A stretch of 64,000 nucleotides of DNA from Thiohalocapsa sp963698775 (GTDB lineage Bacteria; Pseudomonadota; Gammaproteobacteria; Chromatiales; Chromatiaceae), in contig CAVOSE010000039.1 of NCBI GenBank assembly GCA_963698775.1, positions 19,285-83,284 on the forward strand. Reading direction: 5' to 3'. Each line of letters opens with the position of its first letter. Within the stretch, counting starts at the first letter, position 1. This document shows, piece after piece, positions 1-9,460 of the stretch. The notes below the pieces were generated by a model, which ran no database searches, was not told the DNA's origin, and was given only the letters and a program-made list of their open reading frames with translations. The translations under genes and the position numbers were made by a program.

Positions 1-147
1 TGGCGGGAAATTGGGCGCTTCGTTGGCGCAGCAGCGGTGTCGGTCGCGCCTTTCGATGCGGTATCGATCAGACTCGATGACCTGTGGGCACCGACCGAGT
101 AGAGCGAAGGTTTCTACAGGGCAAGGAATCCGCCAAGACCGGTCAAT

Positions 148-696
148 CTCGGGCGCAATGTGCTGCTCGGCCTGATCGGCGGCTACATGCTGCTGGCGCT
201 GCAATTCCGCGGTTATCTGGCGCCCATCACCGTCATGGTGGTGATCCCCACCGCGTTCATCGGCGTCGTCTTTGGACAAATGGCCCTGGGCTGGACCTGA
301 CCATGCCCAGCATCGTCGGCATGGCCTCGCTGTTCGGCGTCGTCGTCAACGAGAGCATCCTATTGGTGACCTTCATCCGCCAGGAGCGCGCGGCATGGCC
401 ACATCGATGCCGCCAAACAGGCCGGCCGCGCCCGCTTTCGCCCGATCCTGCTGACCTCCATCACCACCGTCGCCGGCCTGACCCCGCTGTTGCTGGATAA
501 GAGCCTGCAGGCGCAGATCCTGATCCCGCTGGCCGCCAGCCTCGCCTTCGGGCTGGTCACCGCCACCGTCGCGGCGCTGTTTCTGGTGCCGGCGGTCTAT
601 GTGATCATCGATGACTTTGATGTGCGGGGGGCGTTGGAGGGGGAGACGGATGAGCCGGCGGCTTGGGTGCCGGCGACGTCGGGTCCGGTAGGCTGA
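148..696 (+). pseudogene. RND efflux transporter (AcrB/MexF type), C-terminal remnant
   Basis: Conceptual translation across several frames gives the last transmembrane region of an RND inner-membrane pump: LLALQFRGYLAPITVM, LDLTMPSIVGMASLFGVVVN, RFRPILLTSITTVAGLTPLL, and a final hydrophobic segment ending in VPAVYVIIDDF. At least three single-base shifts break the frame; one lost C before CTGGACCTGACC near 290 is clear. The order and spacing of the segments match the family, so this is a recognisable but broken 3' end. The upstream part of the gene is outside the window or too degraded to see. Family assignment is from the conserved helices and is secure; the substrate is unknown. Confidence 0.75.
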
Positions 697-779
697 TGGA
701 AGCGCCTTTTGGAACTGTTCAGGAGCAGCGGGTCAGCTTAGGGTCAAGCCGCTTGGCTGCACTTGTCGATGCGTCACCG

Positions 780-881
780 ACGTCTGATTTTCGGCTGTTC
801 CTCGACGCCAACATCCTGTCCAGCGCGGCGCACCGCGACGGTAGGCCGGCGGTGCTGTTCTTCGAACTTGAAGGCAAGTAA
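780..881 (+). pseudogene. PIN-domain protein, N-terminal fragment
   Basis: The plus-strand frame reads FRLFLDANILSSAAHRDGRP followed by AVLFFELEGK and a stop. The opening strand with LDAN and the downstream SAAHRDG motif is typical of the start of PIN-domain ribonuclease toxins (VapC-like). Only about 30 of the expected 130 or more residues are present. The sequence after the stop is unrelated and on both strands unusually poor in stop codons. No start codon or ribosome binding site is convincing and no antitoxin gene is adjacent, so I regard it as a decayed or interrupted remnant. Confidence 0.5.
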
Positions 882-1320
882 CAAGCGATCCCCAGAGATG
901 CGCCGATGCCGGACCCTTGCTTCTCCTGGCTCCACCTGACCGACCCCCACTACCGCCTTTAGGGGTAGGACTATTTACCCCGAGTGCCATGCCCTGGGGT
1001 CTCGCAATCAAGTACTTCTCTGCTCTACTCGGGTGCTCACTGACTGATTCGGCAAGTGTTCCATTGCAAGACACCGCACCGTGTGCGGTATCCTTGCGTC
1101 GAGTTAGGTATGCCGTCCTCCGAACTGGATTGTCTTCTGCCATGGTTGGCATAGCCTGCACATCTCTCTGCTCATCTCTGGGCGCTTGCAGCAAACTGCG
1201 GTGCGCAGGGCCGCCTATAATGCACCGCGGTCGAACGGGGAAGCGGCCAAAGGCTTTCGGCGTGCCTGAGTTGGCAGTAACCCGAGTGCGGTCCTCGCCC
1301 ATCCTGTCGGCCTAGCATCG
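882..1320. other. Unexplained possibly structured stretch between PIN remnant and bciA
   Basis: About 440 bases open on both strands (917-1315 plus, 733-1302 minus), but neither translation resembles a protein family I know. A perfect 7-bp hairpin, ACCGCAC-CGT-GTGCGGT, lies at 1073-1089. On the minus strand the stretch has GTAAATAGTCC and other short complementary runs. It begins where the PIN frame is lost. It could be a remnant of a group II intron or another structured mobile RNA, but I see no reverse transcriptase and cannot identify intron domains, so this is only a flag. Confidence 0.25.
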
Positions 1321-1390
1321 CTGGAAGGCGACTAATCATAAGTACGACGCGCGCTATCCTCGGCCTTCAGTCGCTGGTAGCTGTGATATC

Positions 1391-1396
1391 GGGAGG
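1391..1396 (+). promoter_or_regulatory. Shine-Dalgarno for bciA (decides a TTG start)
   Basis: GGGAGG sits six bases before TTG at 1403. The alternative GTG at 1439 has no comparable purine run, so the TTG is preferred. Confidence 0.65.
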
Positions 1397-1402
1397 TAGA
1401 AT

Positions 1403-2425
1403 TTGGACGCAGTCGAGAACCGGGACGGGCGGACGTCGGTGAAGCGGGTGCTCTTGGCCGGAGCGACGGGCTACATTGGACGCGCCGTGGCATCTGAGCT
1501 CGTGCGCAGACGCTACGAGGTGGTCGCAATTGTGCGGGAGACAGCCGCTGGCAAGACGGCGCGAAACCTTGAGGAACTGCGCGCGACGCTCCCCGGCTGT
1601 GATGTACGCGTCGCGTCGATGAGCGATCCCGCGCAGCTCGAGGCCGCACTTGAAGGCGTGACGATCGACGCCGCGGTGTCCTGCATCGCCTCACGTAGTG
1701 GCGCACCCGCGGATGCCTGGCGCGTCGACTGCGATGCCAACCGCAACCTCCTCGCGGCGGCGCGGCGCGGCGGCGCTAGTCACTTTGTGCTGCTCTCGGC
1801 GATCTGCGTGCAGCGTCCGCAGCTGGCGTTCCAGCGCGCCAAGCTCGCGTTCGAGGCGGCGTTGCAGGAATCCGGCATCACCTATTCCATCGTCCGGCCG
1901 ACGGCGTTCTTCAAGTCGCTCGCGGGCCAGGTTGGTCGCGTGCAGGCGGGCCGCCCATTCTTGGTTTTCGGGGACGGCTGCGCAACCGCCTGCAAGCCGA
2001 TCAGCGAAGCGGATCTCGCCGACTTCATCGTCAACTGTCTCGAAGATCCGGCCCTGGCAAACCGAATCCTGCCAGTTGGTGGTCCGGGGCCCGCGATTAC
2101 GCCGCAAGAGCAAGGCGAGCTGCTGTGCACGCTGGCGGGGCGTCCGACGCGCATTCGGCGCGTCTCGCCGAAGCTCTTCGACGCGGCCATCGCCGTGCTC
2201 ACGCCGCTGTCGCGCATCATACCGTCGCTGGAAGCCAAGGCTGAGTTTGCGCGCATTGGCCGTTACTACGCGACTGAATCCATGCTGCTGTGGGACGAGG
2301 CCGCGCAGGCCTACGACGCGGAGGCCACGCCGAGCTATGGAAGCGACACGCTCAAGGATTTTTACGCGCGCGTCTTGCGCGAAGGTCTTGTCGGACAGGA
2401 ACTCGGTGAGCAGAAGCTATTTTGA
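1403..2425 (+). CDS. bciA: Divinyl chlorophyllide a 8-vinyl-reductase BciA
   Basis: A 340-residue NAD(P)H-dependent SDR-like enzyme that reduces the C8 vinyl group of divinyl (proto)chlorophyllide during (bacterio)chlorophyll synthesis. The Rossmann nucleotide-binding motif GATGYIGRAV is near residue 20. The family-typical segments PTAFFKSLAGQV and FGDGCATACKPISEADLADF follow, and the C-terminus ends GLVGQELGEQKLF as in BciA proteins. The TTG start is backed by GGGAGG six bases upstream; a GTG twelve codons later would also keep the Rossmann fold. The gene is intact and marks the organism as a phototroph. It stands alone here, away from a visible photosynthesis cluster. Confidence 0.9.
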   Translation: MDAVENRDGRTSVKRVLLAGATGYIGRAVASELVRRRYEVVAIVRETAAGKTARNLEELRATLPGCDVRVASMSDPAQLEAALEGVTIDAAVSCIASRSGAPADAWRVDCDANRNLLAAARRGGASHFVLLSAICVQRPQLAFQRAKLAFEAALQESGITYSIVRPTAFFKSLAGQVGRVQAGRPFLVFGDGCATACKPISEADLADFIVNCLEDPALANRILPVGGPGPAITPQEQGELLCTLAGRPTRIRRVSPKLFDAAIAVLTPLSRIIPSLEAKAEFARIGRYYATESMLLWDEAAQAYDAEATPSYGSDTLKDFYARVLREGLVGQELGEQKLF

Positions 2426-2493
2426 TGCGGGGCAAACGGGTGTTCGCAAAACCACTTCCGAGAGGTTACGGCTCGGTACATGGGTAAGTTGCA

Positions 2494-2834
2494 ATGCTGG
2501 TAGCGGTAGCAAGCAAGATGGGGGTCGCTGTCGATGAGCACTTCGGCCACGCCAAGGCCTTCGACATCTTCTCCCTGGACCCCGAGGGAGCCCGGTTCTG
2601 GAGCGGCGGGAAGTCGCTCACTACTGTCACGGCAATACCGGCGATCAGTCGGCGATGGTGCAGATCCTCGACACCATCGCCGATTGCTCCGCCGTGTTCG
2701 TGGCCCGGATCGGCGACGGTCCGACCGCGAAACTGGCCGCGCGTGGCATTCAAGCGGTTTCCGACTATCCCTGGGAGCCGATTCAGGATGCACTGCGCCA
2801 ATGGCAGGCATCGGCGGAGTCTTCGTCCAGATAG
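2494..2834 (+). pseudogene. NifX/NifB-type dinitrogenase iron-molybdenum cofactor protein, frameshifted
   Basis: The first frame gives MLVAVASKMGVAVDEHFGHA and KAFDIFSLDPEGAR. After one base shift near 2595-2600 a second frame continues ERREVAHYCHGNTGDQSAM, then ILDTIADCSAVFVARIGDGP and ends SDYPWEPIQDALRQW plus a short tail. Joined, this is a full small domain of the NifX/NafY/NifB-C family, which binds FeMo-cofactor or its precursors in nitrogenase maturation. VDEHFGHA and the GxGP segment are the family signatures. Its position just after bciA suits a phototrophic diazotroph. Since both halves are well conserved, the shift may be a sequence error. Confidence 0.75.
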
Positions 2835-2844
2835 GGAGCTGAAG

Positions 2845-2877
2845 CGGTCAGCTCTTGGCGCTCGCCGCCTCAAGTTT
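2845..2877 (+). repeat. 33-bp fragment matching the DUF5615 toxin gene
   Basis: CGGTCAGCTC-TTGGCGCTCGCCGCCTC-AAGTTTC at this site matches 12258-12290 with two differences. The matched part encodes GQLLALAASGF of the DUF5615 protein. It lies at the far 3' end of the restriction operon, while the intact gene lies beyond its 5' end, so the fragment is probably what is left of a second copy. Confidence 0.5.
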
Positions 2878-2985
2878 CCGGAAACCGGGGGCGGAAACCG
2901 ATATCTCGGTGCGACCGAGTGCTCGGCAAATGTGTGAGATTCAGGATTCGTACCTTGCTCCTCTCTGTCGCTTGCCGCCCGTCCG

Positions 2986-5900
2986 TCAACCTGCCGATGC
3001 GCCGCCGAGCTGGGCACCCGACATCGTTCGCTGCCAGATGAATGCGTACACCTCGTCGGTCAGCGGCTCGCAGTCCCCATCGGAAAAGCTCGGCCGCGGT
3101 AGGTATTGCCAGAGCTCGTCGAGGATCGTCGTGCGCAGTTCGGCTCGGGTCGTGGGGTTCTCGGTCCACATCGGCATGTGCGCCAACGCCTGCTGAAGGG
3201 CAGACATCAAGTGTCGGCTGGCGCGCTTCAGTGCTTCGCGATCCTTCTTGGTCAAACCTTCCTTGCCGAGCAGGTCGAACAACGCCAGCTCGTCTTCGCT
3301 TAGCTGTTCACGCGCGGCGCGCTGTTGCTCGGCATCCAGCGCGTCGTTGAGGATCAGCAGGCGCGTTAGGGTCTCCTCGGCCGAGAGTTGATCCTTCGCG
3401 GCGTTGTATTCGTCGATGATCTCCTGGTAGCGCTGCTGGTAATCCATGCGTTGAGGGTTCTGGGCCAGCATCGCTTGCAGCCGTTCCTGCAGCAAGTCCC
3501 TGATGTCGCGCACCGCCGCGTAGGGCCTGCCGAGCTTGCGCCCGAACTCTTCGTGCAGGCGTTGAAAATCGATTCGGCTCAGGTCGATGCTCCGCGCCTC
3601 GCGCTCATCCGAACCGGGCTGGGTGGTCTCGATGGACAGATTGACAATACGATGCAGCTCCTTCAGCAGCGCCATCACATCCGCCTTGTCGACGCGCTCG
3701 CCGAGCTTGCGGTAGATCGCCTCCAGGTTGTCGTGTCGCTCCGCGTAGGCGTAGGCGCTGGGCTCACCCATCAGCGACCTGAAGCGGTCGAACACCGCAC
3801 GGGCCATGATCTCGAAGCGCCGCCGCGACGCGTCCGACTTGCTAAGCCTGTCGCGGGCGTCCTTCAACGCCAGGATGCGGTCGAAGCCCTTAGCGCCGAT
3901 GAGCCTTTGCGGGTCGAAACCGAGCGCCGAGAGATGCGCCTCGGCCCACTCAATGGCCTCCAGCAGCGCCGCTACCCGCTCCTTGATCGGGCCGAGCGGA
4001 TCATCCGGCCCATCGTCATCACCGTCACCGTCTTCGGTCTCGCCGGTCTCGCCGGTCTCGTCGTCCTCGTCGGCCGCCGCGTAGTCGGCCAGCGCCTGCT
4101 TCAGGCTTTGCAGCATGCCGTAGTAGTCCACGATCACCCCGCAATCCTTGCCTGGATAGACGCGGTTCGCACGCGCGACACCCTGCATCAGCGTGTGGGC
4201 CTTCATCGGCTTGTCCAGGTACAGCGTCGCCAGGGACTCGACATCGAAGCCGGTCAGCCACATCGCACAGACGATGGCGACGCGAAACGGGTGCTCCGGG
4301 TCCTTGAAGGCGTCGTCCACGGCCAGCGTCTTGCCGTCCGCGAGCTCGAAGCCCTGCTTCATGCGCTGGCGGTGCGGCACGATGTCGACGTTCCAGTCCT
4401 TGAAGTCGCGCACCTCGTTCTGGGCCTCGCTGACGATGATCTGAATGACGGTCTCGTCCATCCACGCGACCTGCCGGCGCAGCCGGTTGATCGATCGATG
4501 CAGCGTATCCCGTACGTCCAGGTCGTCGGTCATCATGGACGCGTTTTCCTGGTGCGCCAACTCGGCGCGCAGCTGCCCCAAATGCCGCTGCCAGCGCGGT
4601 CGGATGCGCTCGTACATCCGCCCGCAGGTGATCTTGTCCACGCACACCAGCATGGATTTGCCGGTCTCGAAGCGTTCGACGCAGAGCGGCACGAAGTCGT
4701 CGGCCAGCTTGTCGAGCCGTTCGTCACTGGTCAGCACCTCGTACTGCTTGCCGAGAAGCCGCTCAAGCAAGCGCGTTTGGTCTTGATCCAGGTCCGCCTG
4801 TTCGATGGCGTCGTAGATGTCCGCGTTGAGCGCCTGGTGCGAGATGCCCAGCAATTCGCCCCGGTTCTGGTAGACCAACCGCACCGTGGAGTTGTCTTGC
4901 ACCGAGCGGCCGAAGTCATAGCGCGAGACGTAATTGCCGAAGATCCGTCGGGTCAGTTCGTCGTGCTTCAGCAGCGGCGTGCCGGTGAAGCCGATGAAGG
5001 ACGCATTCGGCAGCGCCATGCGCATGTTGCGCGCGAACTTGCCCGCCTGGGTGCGGTGCGCCTCGTCCGAGAGCACGATGATGTCGTCGCGCTCGCTGTA
5101 GGGCTCGCGGACCGTCTGATTGAACTTGTGCACCAGGCTGAAGACATAGCGGTGCCGCTCCTGCAGTAGCGCCTGCAATTGCCTGCCGGAGCCGGCGCGC
5201 GGGCTCTTCTCATCGACGATGCCGCAGCCGACGAAGGTGCGCCAGATCTGGTCGTCTAGGTCCTCCCGGTCCGTGATGATCACGAACGTGAAGCTACCGG
5301 GGATGCTGCGCCGCACCTTCTCGGCAAAGAAGGCCATGGAATAGGATTTGCCGCTGCCCTGGGTGTGCCAGACCACGCCGAGCCGTCCCAGGTCCGGATG
5401 GGCGCGTTCGGGCAGCAGCAGCTCGACTGTTCGCGTCGGGCGGGACGTCTCGGACTCCCCCGCGGCATTTGCCGACGCTTGCGCTTCGGCGACGTCCGCG
5501 CTCGGATCGTCCGCGACCAGGGGCAGATCGAACGCGGCCAGCTCCGTTGTCGCGCGTCGGTAGCGCACCCGCGCCGGTGTCGGAAATTCCTGTTTCAGCA
5601 ACTCCTGACGCCGCGCCGACTCCACCGCCGATTGACCCCAAGCACCTGGTGATTGCGTGCGACGATCTTGCGCATCCCGTCCGACTTGCTGGCGTCGAAC
5701 AGAACGAAGTTGCGCACGATGTCCAACAGCCGGTCTTTGGCCAGCATGCCGTCCAGCAGCGTTCGAGCGTCCAGACTGCCCCGCTCGCGCTCGTCGTTGC
5801 GTTTCCATTCCGCGAAGTGCTCCCAGCCGCTGGTGATGGAGCCGTAACGCGCCTTGTCGCCATTGCTCACCACCATGAAGACATTGTGGTGAAAGGCGTG

Positions 5901-6479
5901 GGGGATGCTCTGGTGCAGGTAATCCGTCAGGTTCTCATCGAAGCCGGCGCGGATATTGACGTACACCGCCTTGAGCTCGATGAACACCAGCGGCAGGCCA
6001 TTGACGAAGCAGACCAGATCCGCACGGCGGTTGTAGTGCGGAACGTCTAACCCCTGGATCTTCAGCTCGCGGACCGCCACGAAGCGGTTGCTGGACGGGT
6101 CGTCGAAGTCCAGCACCCGCAGCCGTCGCTGGTGCAGTCGGCCCGCGGCGTCGCGCCACTCCATGGGCACGCCGTCCCTGATCCAGCCGTAGAACTCCAG
6201 GTTGTGCTGCAGCGTCGAGCGGGCGCGGTCGACCGTGGTGAGCTTGGCAATCGTCTGCTCGATGACCGCATCCGGAACACCGTCGTTCAGCCTACGCAGC
6301 GCTTGGCGCAGGTCCGGCTTCAGCACCGCATCGCGAACGGATTCCCGGCCCAGTGTCCCTCCGGGGCCGAAGGTCTCCTGGTTCCAGGCGTACACCGAGT
6401 CCCATCCCAGGTTGTCGTGCAGATGATCCGCGAAGGTCTGCTGGACCAGCCGGTCTTCGCTGTTCAGATTGGTGATCAT
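2986..6479 (-). pseudogene. hsdR: Type I restriction endonuclease subunit R (HsdR), one frameshift
   Basis: Motor and nuclease subunit of a type I restriction enzyme, about 1160 residues in two frames (start 6479, break near 5630, stop 2986). The N-terminal piece holds the PD-(D/E)xK nuclease (RRADLVCFVNGLPLVFIELK). The larger piece holds the SF2 translocase: Walker A in VVWHTQGSGKSYSM, DEAH-like VLSDEAHRTQ, FIGFTGTP, and a C-terminal HsdR helical region. Restoring one base after GTCAAT CG joins VLGVN to AVESARRQELLKQEF without a gap. It is last in the operon, 15 bases after the upstream gene. If the shift is real, restriction is lost while modification might persist. Confidence 0.9.
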
Positions 6480-6494
6480 TGCGTTGCGCCGCGC

Positions 6495-7317
6495 TCAGAA
6501 CAGTTCGCGCTGACGTTGGTGTGGAATCGGCAGGACGCCGATGATCACCCATGGGTTGGGTGCCCGTTGGTGGAACTGCTGGGTGGTGCCGAGGAATAGA
6601 TGCAAGTCTTTGGCAAAGAAATCGGTCTCATACTTGGCCTTCACTTTCTCCAGCGCCGCGGTCTCGTCGTTGTCCGCATCACGCAGGCAGTTCCAATATA
6701 ACGCGCCGATCTCCCAATCAAGGATCCGAAGATTACTTTCCTTCCCGGCGGTATCCGTGAATCGGTAGTGGAAGCTGTAGTGGAGCTTGGGGATGACCTG
6801 GAAGGTCTTGCGCCAGGACTCCTCGTCGAATAGATCGCCCTGGGCTTGCATGGCGCGCATCTGCGCAAGTTTGTTCTCGTCCCAGGTGCGCTCGTCTTCG
6901 CGCCAGAAGAACTTCTTCAATTCCGTTGGCTTGAACACCGCCAGCGACATGCTGTTGGACTTCGCGGCCGCGATGAGGTCGTCCATGCGGTCGTACACCC
7001 TGCAGGTATCGAGCAGCAACGCGCCGACGCTCACGCCATTGATGCGATGTGTCGATGTGCCCCGTTGGCGTCAGCTCGGTCGGGTCCACTGGGCGGTACG
7101 ACTCGGGGCGGGGATCGCCCGTGTGCCGAACCAGGCTGCACTCGACCCAGTCGTACTTCTTGTACCTCTCCTGCTGGTCCAACCGCCGGAACGGTACCGG
7201 GTACAATCTCACCCAGCTACCGTCCTCGCGCACCCCGGCGGTGCAAACGGTCTCCCCATACTTGCTGGAAAGGGTGGGATAGGTCTTAACCGTGATGAGG
7301 ATGCGTTCCTTGGCCAT
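6495..7317 (-). pseudogene. Conserved hypothetical protein of the restriction operon, one frameshift
   Basis: The first frame reads MAKERILITVKTYPTLSSKY, then GVREDGSWVRLYPVPFRRLD; after a shift near 7045 the second frame continues VGALLLDTCRVYDRMDDLI and SNSMSLAVFKPTELKKFFW, and ends PIPHQRQRELF. Joined length is about 273 residues. I know no catalytic motif in it; it is soluble, with many aromatic and charged residues. It lies between a DUF488 gene and hsdR with short gaps on both sides, so it is co-transcribed with the restriction system and may be an accessory factor. Function unknown. Confidence 0.6.
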
Positions 7318-7326
7318 GTCGATGAG

Positions 7327-8254
7327 TCATAGATGCACGATGTCCCGGTTGCCTGACAATATAGGTTGCAGGGCGTAGGACACGCAATGCCGATGACACT
7401 GCTGCGGGTGCCTCTCGTAGCAGGTCAGCGCGACACGCTCGCCGCTCTCGATCCACTGGGTGATCCGTGTAAGCGCTGCCCCCTGGTTCGGCAGATGCTC
7501 GCGCTCGTAGCGTGCGAACAAGGCGTCGTAGTCCGCCTGGGTGCGCAGGTCGCGGCGTTCCTCGGACGCGATGCCCAGTTCGGGTAGATGCGCATAGCGG
7601 ATGCCGATCGCCTCGCAGCCGGCGGCGAGAGCCCGTTTGGAGAATCCGTATTTGCGGCTCAGCGGGTTGCGACGGACGTCGCAGAGCAGCGTCACGCCGT
7701 CGAGCAGCAGCAGATTCAGATAGCGCTCCAGCGAGCGGCCCTCGTAGCCGATCGTGGCAAGCCCAGGCCGCGTGGCCGGCGGGCGCTCCGCGTCGATGCG
7801 GGCGAGCGCCGCGGGGTCTCCGGCGAGCACGCGCTCGGCGATTTCGCTGCGGATGGCGTAGTACGGATAGCGGCGGTAGGTCTCGGCCACCAGGGCATCG
7901 CCAGCGGGTTGCCGCCAGCGCTGCGCGAAGGCGGCTGCATCGGCCCGAAGTTGGCAAGCGTTTTGGACATCCAGCAGTCGCCCGGCCCCGATCAGTGAGC
8001 CGCCAATCGGGCGCGTCCGCCGCGAGCAGGCCGCGCTCCGTCAGCCGGCGGTGGTCCGCATAGGACGTGAACGAGAAGGCGCCGAAGCGGTAGGGCACGA
8101 ACTCGTAAGGGGCGGTGCGCTCCTGCTCTTGGCAATACAGGAACAGCCGCTTCTGGAAGTCGAGCCGCGTGCTGCGTCCGCCGAAGGCGTCGAGCAGCGC
8201 CAGCAGTGCTGCCTGACGCTTGAGCAATGTTGTTGTGGGCGGACGGGCCGTCAT
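7327..8254 (-). pseudogene. DUF488 domain protein with N-terminal extension, one frameshift
   Basis: The N-terminal frame (from 8254) gives about 95 residues including STRLDFQKRLFLYCQEQER and FGAFSFTSYADHRRLTERGL, a small helical, winged-helix-like region. After a shift near 8000, the second frame runs to 7327 with the DUF488 core: LATIGYEGRSLERYLNLL, CDVRRNPLSRKYGFSK, LPELGI and a C-terminal VALTCYERHPQQCHRH. The last segment has two Cys and three His, a conserved feature of DUF488. Its ATG overlaps the hsdS stop, so it belongs to the operon. DUF488 proteins recur near restriction and other defence genes, but their activity is not established. Confidence 0.75.
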
Positions 8255-9460
8255 GGTTTGAGCTCGCCGCGCATAAGCCGGGGGAGGAGGAGATCGCGTG
8301 CTTTTTGCAAGCGTACGTTCTGCTCCCTTAGCACACGAATCTGCCGGAACATTGGCCTTGTTAGGGCTGTGAACCGGTCAATGATGGCACCTGAAGGTTT
8401 CAGCAACTTGAACTCGCTCAACGCGCTGGCCTGTACACGCTGACGTCCCGATGAGCCGACCATGCTCTTGATCGCGTGCTCCCGGAATTCGTTCGTCCGT
8501 GCCAGACAGTAAACGAATTCTGATGCCTCGTTACGCGGGCGCATCACAATAAATTCAGTTGAGCCCCAACCGGCTTCATTCGATGGCAGAAAATCCACGA
8601 AACCCGTCTTGCCGTTCTCTAGGCAGGGTGTAATGCGAGCAAGCAGTGTGTCGCCGTTCCTAAACCGAGAACCGCTGCGCGGCTCACGCAAGACCGGCTC
8701 GCCGATCAACATGTTGCCCGTCGAAAGTTGAGCCATATCCACATACCAATGCGCTTTGTCTCCCGTCAACGGTGTCCTTGGGTTCAGCGTCACGAGTTCC
8801 GGCAGGGCTCCACGATGCCAGGTTTCTGGAACACCGTCGGTCATCCCGCTGGATTCGTAACCCGGAAACCGCAGCCGCACGAACCATTCCGCGTATAGTT
8901 GACACGCCGCGTTTTCCAGCAGCGCCATGCGGCGGCGATTGTTGTCGATCAGATCGTCGTAGGCACCGAGCTGCTCAGCGATGCGCTGCTGGTTGGCGAG
9001 CGGCGGCAGCGTGATTGGGAAATCTGGAAATCGCTCGATCGGAATTCTGTCCACCGTGGCGCCAGGCATAACCCAGGCATCCACCGTGTTGCGCCATGGT
9101 TGAGACAGAAAGTGATAGCGCAGGTAGCTGGCGTCGACCTTGTGTGGATCTGGGCGGACCAGTGCAACGCGGCGGCCAAGGCATCCCACGAAGCCTTCGG
9201 GGATCAGCGCATAACGATGCAGCGTGGCCTCGTAAGTGAAGACGACATCTCCGGGCTGGGGTGCGACGCAGCCGTGTCCAATGCTCATAGTCGGAGGGCG
9301 AAACATGGATCGTCTCGGACAGGTCGAGCCGACCGCCTTCCGTGATGTTCTTGATACCGAGGTAGATCGGGCCTTCGCTCGCTGGCTTCGGGGAGGCGTG
9401 TGGGCCGTCGTAGATGCCAAGACAGACGCTGCGGAGCGGAACGGTTTGCGACGTTGTCAT
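8251..9460 (-). pseudogene. hsdS: Type I restriction-modification specificity subunit HsdS, one frameshift
   Basis: HsdS gives the DNA sequence specificity of the M2S/R2M2S complex. The start is at 9460 (MTTSQTVPLRSVCLGIYDGP), the frame shifts near 9280 after SPSDYEHWT, and continues QPGDVVFTYEATLHRYALIP to the stop at 8251. Two target-recognition domains are visible, each followed by a helical spacer: LPPLANQQRIAEQLGAYDDL then the second domain ending LLLPRLMRGELKP. Total about 403 residues, normal for the family. The ATG overlaps the hsdM stop and the hsdS stop overlaps the next ATG, typical of translational coupling. Confidence 0.88.

Noticed and set aside
733..1302. 189-codon minus-strand protein gene
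   Set aside because: It runs through the PIN fragment on the other strand, resembles no protein, and its composition does not look coding.
3388..5169. 593-codon plus-strand open frame
   Set aside because: It is antisense to hsdR, whose motifs are unmistakable on the other strand. High GC leaves long chance frames.
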